In this document: positions 23,081 to 31,316 of the stretch, piece by piece
Numbering within the stretch: position 1 is the first letter of the stretch
Layout: each line of letters begins with the position of its first letter
Notes under the pieces: model-generated
Told to the model about the DNA's origin: nothing
The model's database searches: none
The model's input: the letters and a program-made list of their open reading frames with translations, nothing else
Translations under genes and position numbers: made by a program
Assembly: GCA_947053545.1 (NCBI GenBank)
Contig: CAMRSY010000011.1
Span: 1-49,497 of the forward strand
DNA length: 49,497 nucleotides
Origin: an uncultured Clostridia bacterium
GTDB lineage: Bacteria > Bacillota > Clostridia > Christensenellales > Borkfalkiaceae
Reading direction: 5' to 3'

Positions 23081-25021
23081 ATGAAAAACAAGAAACTTCT
23101 TACGGCGATTGTAACGTTGACTCTCGGCGGTGCGACTGCTATGGGTTTAGCATTTGCCGGCTGTGCGAAAGACCACGAGCACACTTATTCCGATAAGTGG
23201 GGCAAAGACGCAACGGGACATTGGCACTATGCTACATGCGACGACCTTAAAGAGGGTGACGACGCATATAGGAAAGATTTTGCCGATCACGTTTACGGCA
23301 CGGATAACATATGCGACGTTTGCGAATATGAAAAAGCTCCTCCCGCCAAAACCGAATATACCATAACTTTAAACGCCAACGGCGGAACTATCAAGGGTGA
23401 CGGTACCGTTAAGACGGTCGACGGTAAATTGGCTAATTTACCCGCAGCGCCTACGGCCGCAAAACCCGAACTGACGTTTGACGGTTGGTATACCGCGGCG
23501 GAAGACGGCGAAAAGGTTACCACCGCGACCGTATTTGATAAGGACGCTACTATTTATGCGCGTTGGAAGGCGACCGACGGAATCTACACCGCCGACGGCA
23601 AACTTATCGAAGCTCTTGAATGGATCGATCCCAGCGACACTGCAAAGAAACAGTACGGCGGAACGGGCATCGAACTTTCCGCGGGTACCGAGTTCGTGTT
23701 AAAGGTAGAAGGTCAGATTTTAACTCATAACGCGGGAACGCTCGAGCTTTGGACTGCCGACGGTTGCCACGGAATAAATTTCAACCAGTCTGAGGGTAAA
23801 TTTACTGTTAAAGAAGGCGATGACAGGGCGTTTGAAATTTATGCAAAGTTTTACGATGGGGATAATTCCACTCCCTGCTGGTCGATTTACATAACCGACG
23901 GACTTAAAGACGAACTGCACGCAGGCGGAGCGTATTTAGTTGGCGGCGGTTGGGAGAATGCTAGCTGGAATATTGCCGTTGAAAATTACATTGATCCCGA
24001 TAACGGACTTACCGTAACACTTACGAATGACGCGTCGTTTAAGATTACCGACTGTCTTGACGTGGCCGAAGGTGATAACAGGGGATGGAAATATAACGAT
24101 TCGAAGTATTACGAGGTTAAAGACAATGTTGCAGGATATCTTAATTTCGCAAACGTCGGATCTTCGGGTAACGGCAGCGTTATTACCCCCGGCGAATATA
24201 CGATTACCGTTGTAAAAGGCGAAGCCGAAGACGACATTAAATTTGTGTTCACTCCCGCAGAGGGGCTTGAGCCCGCTCCCGTAGAGGATAAGTTTGTAAC
24301 TGACGGATACTATCTGGTAGGTGAAAAATTTGCAGGCGCGGCATGGGCGGTTAAAGAAGGTTTCTATGTAGACCCTACCGACGGACTTACGGTTACTTTC
24401 GAAAAGAATGCAAGCTTTAAAGTAATCCGCTGTTCGGACGGCGCTACCGGAGCTCCCGACTGGAATAAAGTTGTAAATTACAAGATGGCTGAAGGCAAGG
24501 AAGAAGGATATATCGATCTTTCCGGCACCGGCAACAAGACCGTGCGCGCGGCGGGACAGTATACGATTACTATAGACGCGTCGGGCGAAACTCCGTTGTT
24601 TACGATTACGCCCGCAGCCGACGTAGAGCCCGATTTAACTGAACCCGTATACCGTTATTTCATAAAGGGTACTGCGGTTGATATCGGTTGGACTAATACC
24701 ACTACCGATAAATACGAGCTGAAGGAAACTGCCGAAGGTTCGAAGATTTACGAATTGACTATCGGGCTTGTCGTAGGCGAATTCATGTTCTATTCAATAG
24801 ATGAGGAAGGCGGCGCAGGCAACAAGTTTATACAGAGCGATAAAGTTGTAGAGGGAACGGATTGCGTTAATTTGGATCAGACCAATATAAAGACCCTTGA
24901 AGCCGGCACTTACAGTTTCTCATACAATGCAGAAACCGAAAAGCTGACGATATCGTTCACTCCTGCGGACCAGGGGACTCCCGAACTCCCTGCGGAGCCT
25001 ACGCCTGAGCCTGTTGAATAA
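23081..25021 (+). CDS. Starch-binding-type surface lipoprotein with tandem beta domains
   Basis: A 646-residue lipoprotein with signal peptide and lipid Cys28 (AFAGC). A His/Cys-rich segment follows (HEHTYS...HWHYATC...CDVC, about 32-90), then an InlB-type B-repeat (about 95-160), a beta domain starting EALEWID, and two tandem repeats of about 115 residues that share GxYLVG..., DPxDGLTVT, ASFKI or ASFKV and G.YTIT motifs, and a related third domain (YRYFIKGTAVDIGW). The repeats recall starch-binding domains of SusE/F type, which is a resemblance I infer from pattern only. No catalytic domain is visible. GAGG precedes ATG. It is first in the LacI-operator-controlled locus, before the surface amylase, and probably captures starch. 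Confidence 0.72.
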   Translation: MKNKKLLTAIVTLTLGGATAMGLAFAGCAKDHEHTYSDKWGKDATGHWHYATCDDLKEGDDAYRKDFADHVYGTDNICDVCEYEKAPPAKTEYTITLNANGGTIKGDGTVKTVDGKLANLPAAPTAAKPELTFDGWYTAAEDGEKVTTATVFDKDATIYARWKATDGIYTADGKLIEALEWIDPSDTAKKQYGGTGIELSAGTEFVLKVEGQILTHNAGTLELWTADGCHGINFNQSEGKFTVKEGDDRAFEIYAKFYDGDNSTPCWSIYITDGLKDELHAGGAYLVGGGWENASWNIAVENYIDPDNGLTVTLTNDASFKITDCLDVAEGDNRGWKYNDSKYYEVKDNVAGYLNFANVGSSGNGSVITPGEYTITVVKGEAEDDIKFVFTPAEGLEPAPVEDKFVTDGYYLVGEKFAGAAWAVKEGFYVDPTDGLTVTFEKNASFKVIRCSDGATGAPDWNKVVNYKMAEGKEEGYIDLSGTGNKTVRAAGQYTITIDASGETPLFTITPAADVEPDLTEPVYRYFIKGTAVDIGWTNTTTDKYELKETAEGSKIYELTIGLVVGEFMFYSIDEEGGAGNKFIQSDKVVEGTDCVNLDQTNIKTLEAGTYSFSYNAETEKLTISFTPADQGTPELPAEPTPEPVE

Positions 25022-25043
25022 TCGAAACTCATTTTCATGCAAA

Positions 25044-25071
25044 CAAAGCTCTGCCGTAAGGCAGGGCTTTG
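25044..25071 (+). terminator. Hairpin after the starch-binding lipoprotein gene (1)
   Basis: Stem CAAAGCTCTGCC/GGCAGGGCTTTG with loop GTAA. No T-tract follows, so it may be a partial terminator or a 3'-end stabiliser that lowers expression of the downstream genes relative to the lipoprotein. Confidence 0.5.
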
Positions 25072-25082
25072 GGTGCAAATTA

Positions 25083-25108
25083 CTTTCGGACTTTTGCAAG
25101 TCCGAAAG
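25083..25108 (+). other. Hairpin after the starch-binding lipoprotein gene (2)
   Basis: Perfect stem CTTTCGGACTT/AAGTCCGAAAG with loop TTGC, 11 bases before operator O4. It lacks a T-tract. Confidence 0.5.
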
Positions 25109-25119
25109 CGTTTAAAGTG

Positions 25120-25131
25120 TTAAACGGTTAA
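25120..25131. promoter_or_regulatory. LacI-type operator O4, just before the amylase gene
   Basis: Third exact TTAAACGGTTAA, followed by TTAAA, 20 bases before the amylase ATG. No convincing promoter lies between it and the hairpin, so it may act as a roadblock or serve an unrecognised promoter. Confidence 0.55.
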
Positions 25132-25150
25132 TTAAATTTGTGAGGAAAAT

Positions 25151-27790
25151 ATGAGAAAGAAAAGTTTGCTATGCGTTATCGTGGCGTTTGTAATGCTTTT
25201 AAGCATAGCTTTGCCTGCTTGCAAAGTCAGGAAGCCGGGTTCGGCTTCCGAGTATACCGTATCGTTCGACGTAGGCAGCGGCGCTGCCGCCGCTGGGGTG
25301 TCCGCCCCCGAAAGTCAAACCGTAAAGGCCGGCGAAAAAGCCGTTCAGCCTACGGTTGACGCATGGGAGGGACATACGCTTATAGGCTGGTTTAACGGCA
25401 GCGCTCAGTGGAATTTTACCAACGATACGGTTAATTCGAATATGACGCTGAAGGCGGAATGGAACTCGGGCATCGATGCCGACGTTGCAAAGCGCTATGA
25501 AGAAAATCTCGATTGGGGCAAGGCGGACCATCTGTACATACATTATCTGCGCGGCGCGCATTCTGTTGCCGAGCAGGGTATGGTAAACGACGCCGCGGCT
25601 CCCGGTTATTCCTCGCAAATAGAATCGCAGGTATACGGCGACTGGGGACTTTGGGTTTGGGAATATTTCCCCACCAACAGCGAGGGCAGAGCGTTTTATC
25701 CCATGAAGATTGACGAATCGGGCGCCGTGTACGATATCGACCTTAAAGCTTCCTACGGCGATGCGGGCTGGAACGAGGATACGCTGAACAATAAGGGGCT
25801 TACTATAACTTACGGCAGAGCTGACTGGCTGGGCATACAGGTTTATTCGCAGGACAGCCGTATAAACGGAACCGGTTTCTGGGTAAACGACGGCGGCGAC
25901 GTATACATAGTCTTAGACGACGCAAAGCGCAGTAAAGGCGATTATCACTGGTTTGTAAGGCAGGGCTCGGTGGGCGAAGGGTCGGCAACCTTTACCGATT
26001 ACGTTGTGTACGACCCCTATGAAGATATCGAACCCGGTTCAGCAACCACAAAGTACGACGTGGTTTCCAATAAGGGTAACAACGGTGTTTATCTGCAGCA
26101 GCAGGTAGCTGAAGGCTGGGAAGAAAACAGCGTAGGTTATCAGGTATTTATCGCGTCGTTTGCCGACAGCAACGGCGACGGTATGGGCGATTTGAGAGGC
26201 GTAATTAACAAACTCGATTACCTTGCCGATTTAGGAATTGATACGCTTTGGCTGACTCCGTTCCAGACGTCTAATTCATATCACGGCTACGATATTATGG
26301 ACTATTTCACGGTAGATCCCAGATTCGGTACGCTTGACGATTACCGCGAACTTCTGTACAAGGCGCATCAAAAGGGAATGAAAGTGCTTATGGACTTTGT
26401 TCTTAATCATACGTCGCCTTCTAACCCGTGGTTTGTTAAATCGCAGAATCTTGTAAAAGAAACGGTTAAACTGCCCGACGGGACCAAGAAGGAAATAGAT
26501 TACCGCAATTTTTACACCTGGCAAAACGACGATTACATAAAAGGTTTGTCCGGCGCGCAGAAGAAGGCGCAGTGGTACAAAGATTCCAACGGCTATTATT
26601 ACTATTCCAGTTTCGGTTCCTCGATGCCCGAATTGAATTTCGACTATCAGGCAACCCGCGACGCCATATTGGAGGTTGCGCTTTACTGGATGAGTTTCGG
26701 ACTTGACGGGTTCCGCCTTGACGCCGTAAAGCACATTTATATGGCTAACGAAAGCCGCGACAGTTCCGATTCGGTTGTTACGGATATATCTTCAAGCGGC
26801 GACTATTCCTTCGATATGAAGAAAAACGCACATTTCTTTATGGAGTTTAACGCCAAGCTTAAGGCAAGCTATCCCAACGCGTTGCTGGTCGGGGAAAATT
26901 TCAACGGCGACCCTATGAAACTTGCGGGGATGTACGAGGGGTTGGATTCGCAGTTCAATTTCAACTGGTATTACGACGCCACCCATGCTCTTACGGGCAT
27001 TGCTAACGCAACCACGTCTACCGGAAGGGGCGATAACGCTAAGAAAGTTATGAATCAATACGCGGCGGCGCAGTTCGATTTCTCGCTTTACAGAAAGGAT
27101 TATATCGACGGCGTGTTCACGTCCAATCACGACGTGCAGCGTGCGCGCGACAAACTGTTCAGTACCGACGTAGGCGTTCCTCTTACGGCAAAGCGCGGCG
27201 ACGAAGACTGGGTTCTGTCCGAAAATTTATCAAAACTGTGGGGCGGAATGTGTATGACCGTTCCCGGGATTACCTGGATATATAACGGTGACGAACTGGG
27301 TATGTTCGGTACAAAAGCGGCAAATCCTCAGGGCGACGGCTCGGGACATGAGGACCGTTGGTACCGTCAGCCGTTGAAATGGACCGAATCGTTTGGCGGA
27401 AGCACCTACAACTGCCGGTATCCCATAGGGTTTAACAACTATACGATGACCTGGGATCCGCTGAATATGCAACTCGGCGGCGTAGCAGAGCAGAGCGCGG
27501 ATGCCGGTTCGATACTTAATTCGTATAAATCTCTTATAAAAATCCGTAAAGAAAACCCCGTTCTGGCAAGGGGCAAGGTAGTAAACCGCTACACTACGGG
27601 CGGAGTAATTTGTTACTCCGTGCAGGATGCCGAACACGAAATTCTTATTTACGTAAACGCGGGTACGAACACAGCGGGGGCGGTTTGTAATTACGCGGTT
27701 CCCGCGGGTGCACAGCTGCTGTACGGGGACGGCATGATAGGCGCCAACAGGGTTCCCGCACTGTCAATGCTAATTTATAAGGTTAAATAA
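25151..27790 (+). CDS. Surface lipoprotein GH13 alpha-amylase/pullulanase-type enzyme
   Basis: An 879-residue lipoprotein with lipid Cys24 (LPAC). After a B-repeat (about 35-105, GHTLIGWFNG...LKAEW) comes a beta domain with HYLRGAHS...WGLWVWEYF, like the CBM41/pullulanase-associated modules, and then a GH13 barrel: VGYQVFIASFADSNGDGMGDLRG, DFVLNHTS, nucleophile Asp524 (GFRLDAVKH), acid/base Glu582 (LVGENF) and Asp661 (TSNHD). It should cut starch or branched maltodextrins at the cell surface. Whether it is an amylase or pullulanase cannot be decided from motifs alone. The last 90 residues are the usual GH13 C-terminal beta domain. TGAGGA precedes ATG. Confidence 0.88.
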   Translation: MRKKSLLCVIVAFVMLLSIALPACKVRKPGSASEYTVSFDVGSGAAAAGVSAPESQTVKAGEKAVQPTVDAWEGHTLIGWFNGSAQWNFTNDTVNSNMTLKAEWNSGIDADVAKRYEENLDWGKADHLYIHYLRGAHSVAEQGMVNDAAAPGYSSQIESQVYGDWGLWVWEYFPTNSEGRAFYPMKIDESGAVYDIDLKASYGDAGWNEDTLNNKGLTITYGRADWLGIQVYSQDSRINGTGFWVNDGGDVYIVLDDAKRSKGDYHWFVRQGSVGEGSATFTDYVVYDPYEDIEPGSATTKYDVVSNKGNNGVYLQQQVAEGWEENSVGYQVFIASFADSNGDGMGDLRGVINKLDYLADLGIDTLWLTPFQTSNSYHGYDIMDYFTVDPRFGTLDDYRELLYKAHQKGMKVLMDFVLNHTSPSNPWFVKSQNLVKETVKLPDGTKKEIDYRNFYTWQNDDYIKGLSGAQKKAQWYKDSNGYYYYSSFGSSMPELNFDYQATRDAILEVALYWMSFGLDGFRLDAVKHIYMANESRDSSDSVVTDISSSGDYSFDMKKNAHFFMEFNAKLKASYPNALLVGENFNGDPMKLAGMYEGLDSQFNFNWYYDATHALTGIANATTSTGRGDNAKKVMNQYAAAQFDFSLYRKDYIDGVFTSNHDVQRARDKLFSTDVGVPLTAKRGDEDWVLSENLSKLWGGMCMTVPGITWIYNGDELGMFGTKAANPQGDGSGHEDRWYRQPLKWTESFGGSTYNCRYPIGFNNYTMTWDPLNMQLGGVAEQSADAGSILNSYKSLIKIRKENPVLARGKVVNRYTTGGVICYSVQDAEHEILIYVNAGTNTAGAVCNYAVPAGAQLLYGDGMIGANRVPALSMLIYKVK

Positions 27791-27803
27791 GGGGGTAACT
27801 GTA

Positions 27804-28712
27804 ATGAAAAAGATTATGGCTTTAGCTCTCACCGGAATTCTTCTTGCAGGCGGCGCGGGCATAACGGTGTCTGCGGGCGCTGCGGAAGAAGGGGAATACG
27901 GATATTCGTCGACTTTGCGTGCGGAGACAGCCGCGGAAAGTCAGGGGAAAATTTATCTTGTTCCCGGCACTTATTTATCGGAAGGCGTAAAGGTTGAAAA
28001 TACAATCGCTTCCGGCGCCGACAAGCTTAGCGACGAAGACTGCGCAAAAATTTTTACGGAAAACGCGTATCTGTGTACGCTTTCCGAAGGGGAAACTCTT
28101 CCTTCGGCCTCCGGCGAAAGGACTGACAAGGAGGGTAACGTATACACGTTTAACGGATGGTGGTCTATAGTTGACGCAACGGTTACTTATTTCGAAAAAG
28201 TGCCCGCAGTTACGGAAACCACGTTTCTTTACGCCGATTGGCGCGCGGATTTGTCGCAGCGAAAAGACCCGGTAATTCCTGACGAAGGCGAGGTTGTTCA
28301 ACCTAAACACTATATGTCAATAAAGCGTGCCGAAACTGGCGAAACGGAAACGGTTACGCTGTCTATTTCGGGTACCGACGTTCCCAACGCTTACGACCTT
28401 GGATACGGCGCGCCCGTACAGATTTACAACGACTGGTTCGAGCTTAATCCTAACGACGAAATTACGGTTTATACCGCGGGCATAGAGGGGTCGGACGAAC
28501 CTCAAATGGCGCCGGTGGTTATAAACGGAAAGAGCACCGTCACTTTGGAAAAGAGCGCCGCAGAAAACAACGACACTGCAGACTACCTTGTAAAAGATGC
28601 GGTGTCAAACAAAGTTATTTGTTCGGCTACAAGATCCGCGCATTACAGAATTTACATTAAATTTTACGATATGGGCGGAACGATGACCATTTATATGCAA
28701 CCGAAAGACTAA
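27804..28712 (+). CDS. Small secreted protein of unknown function in the starch operon
   Basis: A 302-residue protein with a cleavable signal peptide (MKKIMALALTGILLAGG..., probable cleavage after SAGA). Residues about 85-150 resemble a B-repeat (YTFNGWW...FLYADW). The C-terminal 120 residues (KHYMSIKRAETGETE to YIKFYDMGGTMTIYMQ) look all-beta, with no family I recognise. It starts 13 bases after the amylase stop with a GGGGG ribosome site, so it is translated with it. A role in binding or holding starch is possible but unproven. Confidence 0.75.
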   Translation: MKKIMALALTGILLAGGAGITVSAGAAEEGEYGYSSTLRAETAAESQGKIYLVPGTYLSEGVKVENTIASGADKLSDEDCAKIFTENAYLCTLSEGETLPSASGERTDKEGNVYTFNGWWSIVDATVTYFEKVPAVTETTFLYADWRADLSQRKDPVIPDEGEVVQPKHYMSIKRAETGETETVTLSISGTDVPNAYDLGYGAPVQIYNDWFELNPNDEITVYTAGIEGSDEPQMAPVVINGKSTVTLEKSAAENNDTADYLVKDAVSNKVICSATRSAHYRIYIKFYDMGGTMTIYMQPKD

Positions 28713-28728
28713 ATATTATCCGAAAGAT

Positions 28729-28762
28729 TTTCCCTTCCGCTTAACCTTAAGCGGAAGGGAAA
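28729..28762. other. Perfect 16-base-pair intercistronic hairpin
   Basis: Arms TTTCCCTTCCGCTTAA and its complement with loop CC. No T-tract on either side, so a classic terminator is unlikely. Placed between the secreted protein gene and the regulator gene, it could protect the upstream message or reduce regulator translation. The right arm holds the only G-rich stretch before the regulator start. Confidence 0.6.
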
Positions 28763-28778
28763 GGTAACCACGTTATAT

Positions 28779-29576
28779 ATGGAAAAAATTACTATAAAAG
28801 ACATCGCCCGTTTTGCCGACGTGTCGGTGGCTACCGTTTCTTACATAATTAACGGAATTCACGAGGAAAGGTATACGCCCGAAACCAAGCGTAAAGTTAT
28901 ACAGATTGTAAACCTATACAATTTCAGGCCGTCGCGTCTTGCCCAGTCGTTTGCGCTTAGCAAAAGCCGCAATGTAATAATCCTGACGGAAAAGCATCAA
29001 AGCGTTTTTCAGAAATCCGAAAGCTACGATTTTCTCCGCCTTTTAGGAAAAACTTTCGAAAGGCTGGGGTTTAATCTCATTATGCGTACGCACTTGGAAG
29101 AAACCAAGGTTGATACCGCCGACGCCATAATCTGCGTGGGAATGGAAGAAGAAAAATTCCGCCGCCTCGCGCAGGAAAATTTCGTACCGCTATTATCCGT
29201 TGACGGAAAAATAAACGACGAATTGTTTTTTCAGATATATCAGGATTTTTCGTTCGTTATAGAAAGCGGTGAAAAGACATTCGGTAAAAACAATTTTTCG
29301 GTAGTGTTGCTGGATATGTATAACAACACGCTGAAACAGGAAATAGCAAAACTTTCCGGCAGCGTGGTATTCGTAGACGGCAACGATATAGGCTGTTTGC
29401 CTGAAGGCAACATAGTTACGGTAAATTCTTCGTTAAAAGCCGTAGCCGAATTAAGCGGAAGAAACGTGTTGCTGGTTCCTTCGAATACGCAGGCAAAGAT
29501 AGACGTGCTTATAGACTGTTTCAATAAGGCGACGGAAAGAGTGCAGGGAACGGTTCATACAGTGCTTGTCAAATAG
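28779..29576 (+). CDS. LacI-family regulator with short effector domain (MalR-like)
   Basis: A 265-residue regulator. The N-terminal helix-turn-helix and hinge are classic: ITIKDIARFADVSVATVSYIINGI, then FRPSRLAQSF. The remaining effector part (about 205 residues) is shorter than the usual 270 and lacks a clear second periplasmic-binding lobe signature. It likely binds the TTAAACGGTTAA sites at 22798, 22911, 22985 and 25120, responding to a maltodextrin signal. This pairing is inferred from the CG-centred palindrome and location. The ribosome site is poor. It sits within the operon, so its amount should follow operon expression. Confidence 0.82.
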   Translation: MEKITIKDIARFADVSVATVSYIINGIHEERYTPETKRKVIQIVNLYNFRPSRLAQSFALSKSRNVIILTEKHQSVFQKSESYDFLRLLGKTFERLGFNLIMRTHLEETKVDTADAIICVGMEEEKFRRLAQENFVPLLSVDGKINDELFFQIYQDFSFVIESGEKTFGKNNFSVVLLDMYNNTLKQEIAKLSGSVVFVDGNDIGCLPEGNIVTVNSSLKAVAELSGRNVLLVPSNTQAKIDVLIDCFNKATERVQGTVHTVLVK

Positions 29577-29592
29577 GCAAATTAAAATTCAG

Positions 29593-31296
29593 ATGAACAG
29601 ATACGCTTTATTTCACCAACCCGAAAGCCGTTATGCGTACGCTTCGGCGGGCAACAGACTGACTATAATTCTGCGCACGTCGGCAAAGGACAGTTTCGGC
29701 AAGGTGGAAATACTTTACAACAACAAATACGACTTTACAAAAAAACGTTGCTCAAGCGATATGTTCAAATGCGCCGACGACGGAATTTTCGCCTATTACA
29801 GGGCGGAATTTACTCTTTCCGACGTGAGGTTCGCATATATTTTCCGCATTACGGAAGGGGATAAAATTTATTACTTTTCGGAAGAGGGACTTTCTGAAAA
29901 ATACGATTTCGTAAGGGCATACTATACGTTCTTTCAGTTTCCGTTTATCAATTCCGCCGACGTTATGCCTGTTGTCGACTGGGCGTACGACGCAGTGTTT
30001 TACCAAATTTTCGTGGACAGGTTTGCGCGCGGGGATTTCGAAAAGGACGAAGGGTATATCAACACCGACTGGAACGGACGGATTGACCGCTATTCCTTTA
30101 CCGGCGGCGACCTGTGCGGCGTTATCAACAAATTGCCGTACATAAAAGATTTGGGGTTTAACGCTATTTATCTAACGCCGGTTTTTTTGTCGGAAACAAA
30201 TCATAAATACAACATTACCGATTATCTGAAAGTGGACCCGCAGTTCGGCGGAAACGAAAAGCTGAAACAGCTTATCGCCGCCGCGCACGCGCAGGGAATA
30301 AAAATTATCATTGATACGGTGTTTAATCACTGCGACATAACTCACGAACGCTTTAAAGACGTAATCGAAAAGGGGCGGGATTCGGCATATTACGATAACT
30401 TTTTGATAGACGGCGATTTCCCCGACGTTGAAAAAGGCAATTACGCGCACTTTGCCGATTGCAAATATATGCCGAAATGGAATACCAGCAACGCGGACGT
30501 TCGCAGATATTTAATTGATATCGCCCTCGAATACCTGAAAACCGGGTTTGACGGATTGCGTTTGGACGTGGCGGACGAAATATCCCATGAAATGTGGCGG
30601 AGTCTCCGTTCGGAGGTAAAAGCAAGTTATCCCGAAGCGTTGATGCTGGGGGAAATTTGGCACGACAACGAACATTGGCTTAAAGGCGACCAGCTTGACG
30701 GAATTATGAACTATAAATTTCAGAAGATTCTGGTCGATTATTTCGGAGCCTGTTCTGTTAAAGCAAAGGCGGCTTCCGACCGTTTAAACGGATTGCTTAT
30801 GCAAAATACCGCTCAGGCCAACGCTATGGCTTTAAATTTTTTGGACAACCACGATACGCCGCGTTTTTTAAGTTTTGCAGGCGGAAATACAGACAAGGTT
30901 TTATGCGCTATGTGCGCAATGGTAATGTATCCGGGTATGCCGTGCGTGTTTTACGGAACCGAGTTGCCTTTGGACGGCGACGGAGACCCCGACTGCCGCA
31001 AGCCGTTCGACTGGACGTTTGCAACCGCAGAAAAAAACTACGGCGAAAATTTCAGGCGGATAATAAATTTGAAACGGCATGCTGCCCTTTGCGGAGGCGA
31101 TACGGAAATTTCGGCTGAAAGCGGACTGCTGAAAATAACGAGGACAAATGGCGGAGAGATATTAACTGCATATTTCAACACAAGCGGCAGGGCAAAGCGC
31201 GCGGTTACGGACGGCGAAATAGTGTTCGGCTTGAATTTTAAAAACGGAAAAATTTTAAACGACGGCACGGTCGTTGTGAAAAATATTAAAAATTAA
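29593..31296 (+). CDS. Cytoplasmic GH13 neopullulanase/cyclomaltodextrinase-type enzyme
   Basis: A 567-residue protein with no signal peptide. An N-terminal CBM34-like beta domain (about 1-115) precedes a GH13 barrel: YQIFVDRFARGDF, YLTPVF, DTVFNHCD, nucleophile Asp325 (GLRLDVADE), acid/base Glu354 (LGEIWH) and Asp421 (LDNHDTPRF). KYMPKWNTSN is typical of neopullulanase/cyclomaltodextrinase enzymes, which cut imported maltodextrins and cyclodextrins. The frame also opens at TTG 29566, inside the regulator gene, but ATG 29593 fits the family N-terminus. Neither has a strong ribosome site, so coupling to the regulator is likely. Confidence 0.9.
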   Translation: MNRYALFHQPESRYAYASAGNRLTIILRTSAKDSFGKVEILYNNKYDFTKKRCSSDMFKCADDGIFAYYRAEFTLSDVRFAYIFRITEGDKIYYFSEEGLSEKYDFVRAYYTFFQFPFINSADVMPVVDWAYDAVFYQIFVDRFARGDFEKDEGYINTDWNGRIDRYSFTGGDLCGVINKLPYIKDLGFNAIYLTPVFLSETNHKYNITDYLKVDPQFGGNEKLKQLIAAAHAQGIKIIIDTVFNHCDITHERFKDVIEKGRDSAYYDNFLIDGDFPDVEKGNYAHFADCKYMPKWNTSNADVRRYLIDIALEYLKTGFDGLRLDVADEISHEMWRSLRSEVKASYPEALMLGEIWHDNEHWLKGDQLDGIMNYKFQKILVDYFGACSVKAKAASDRLNGLLMQNTAQANAMALNFLDNHDTPRFLSFAGGNTDKVLCAMCAMVMYPGMPCVFYGTELPLDGDGDPDCRKPFDWTFATAEKNYGENFRRIINLKRHAALCGGDTEISAESGLLKITRTNGGEILTAYFNTSGRAKRAVTDGEIVFGLNFKNGKILNDGTVVVKNIKN

Positions 31297-31316
31297 ACTT
31301 TCAGGAGGATTAATCT

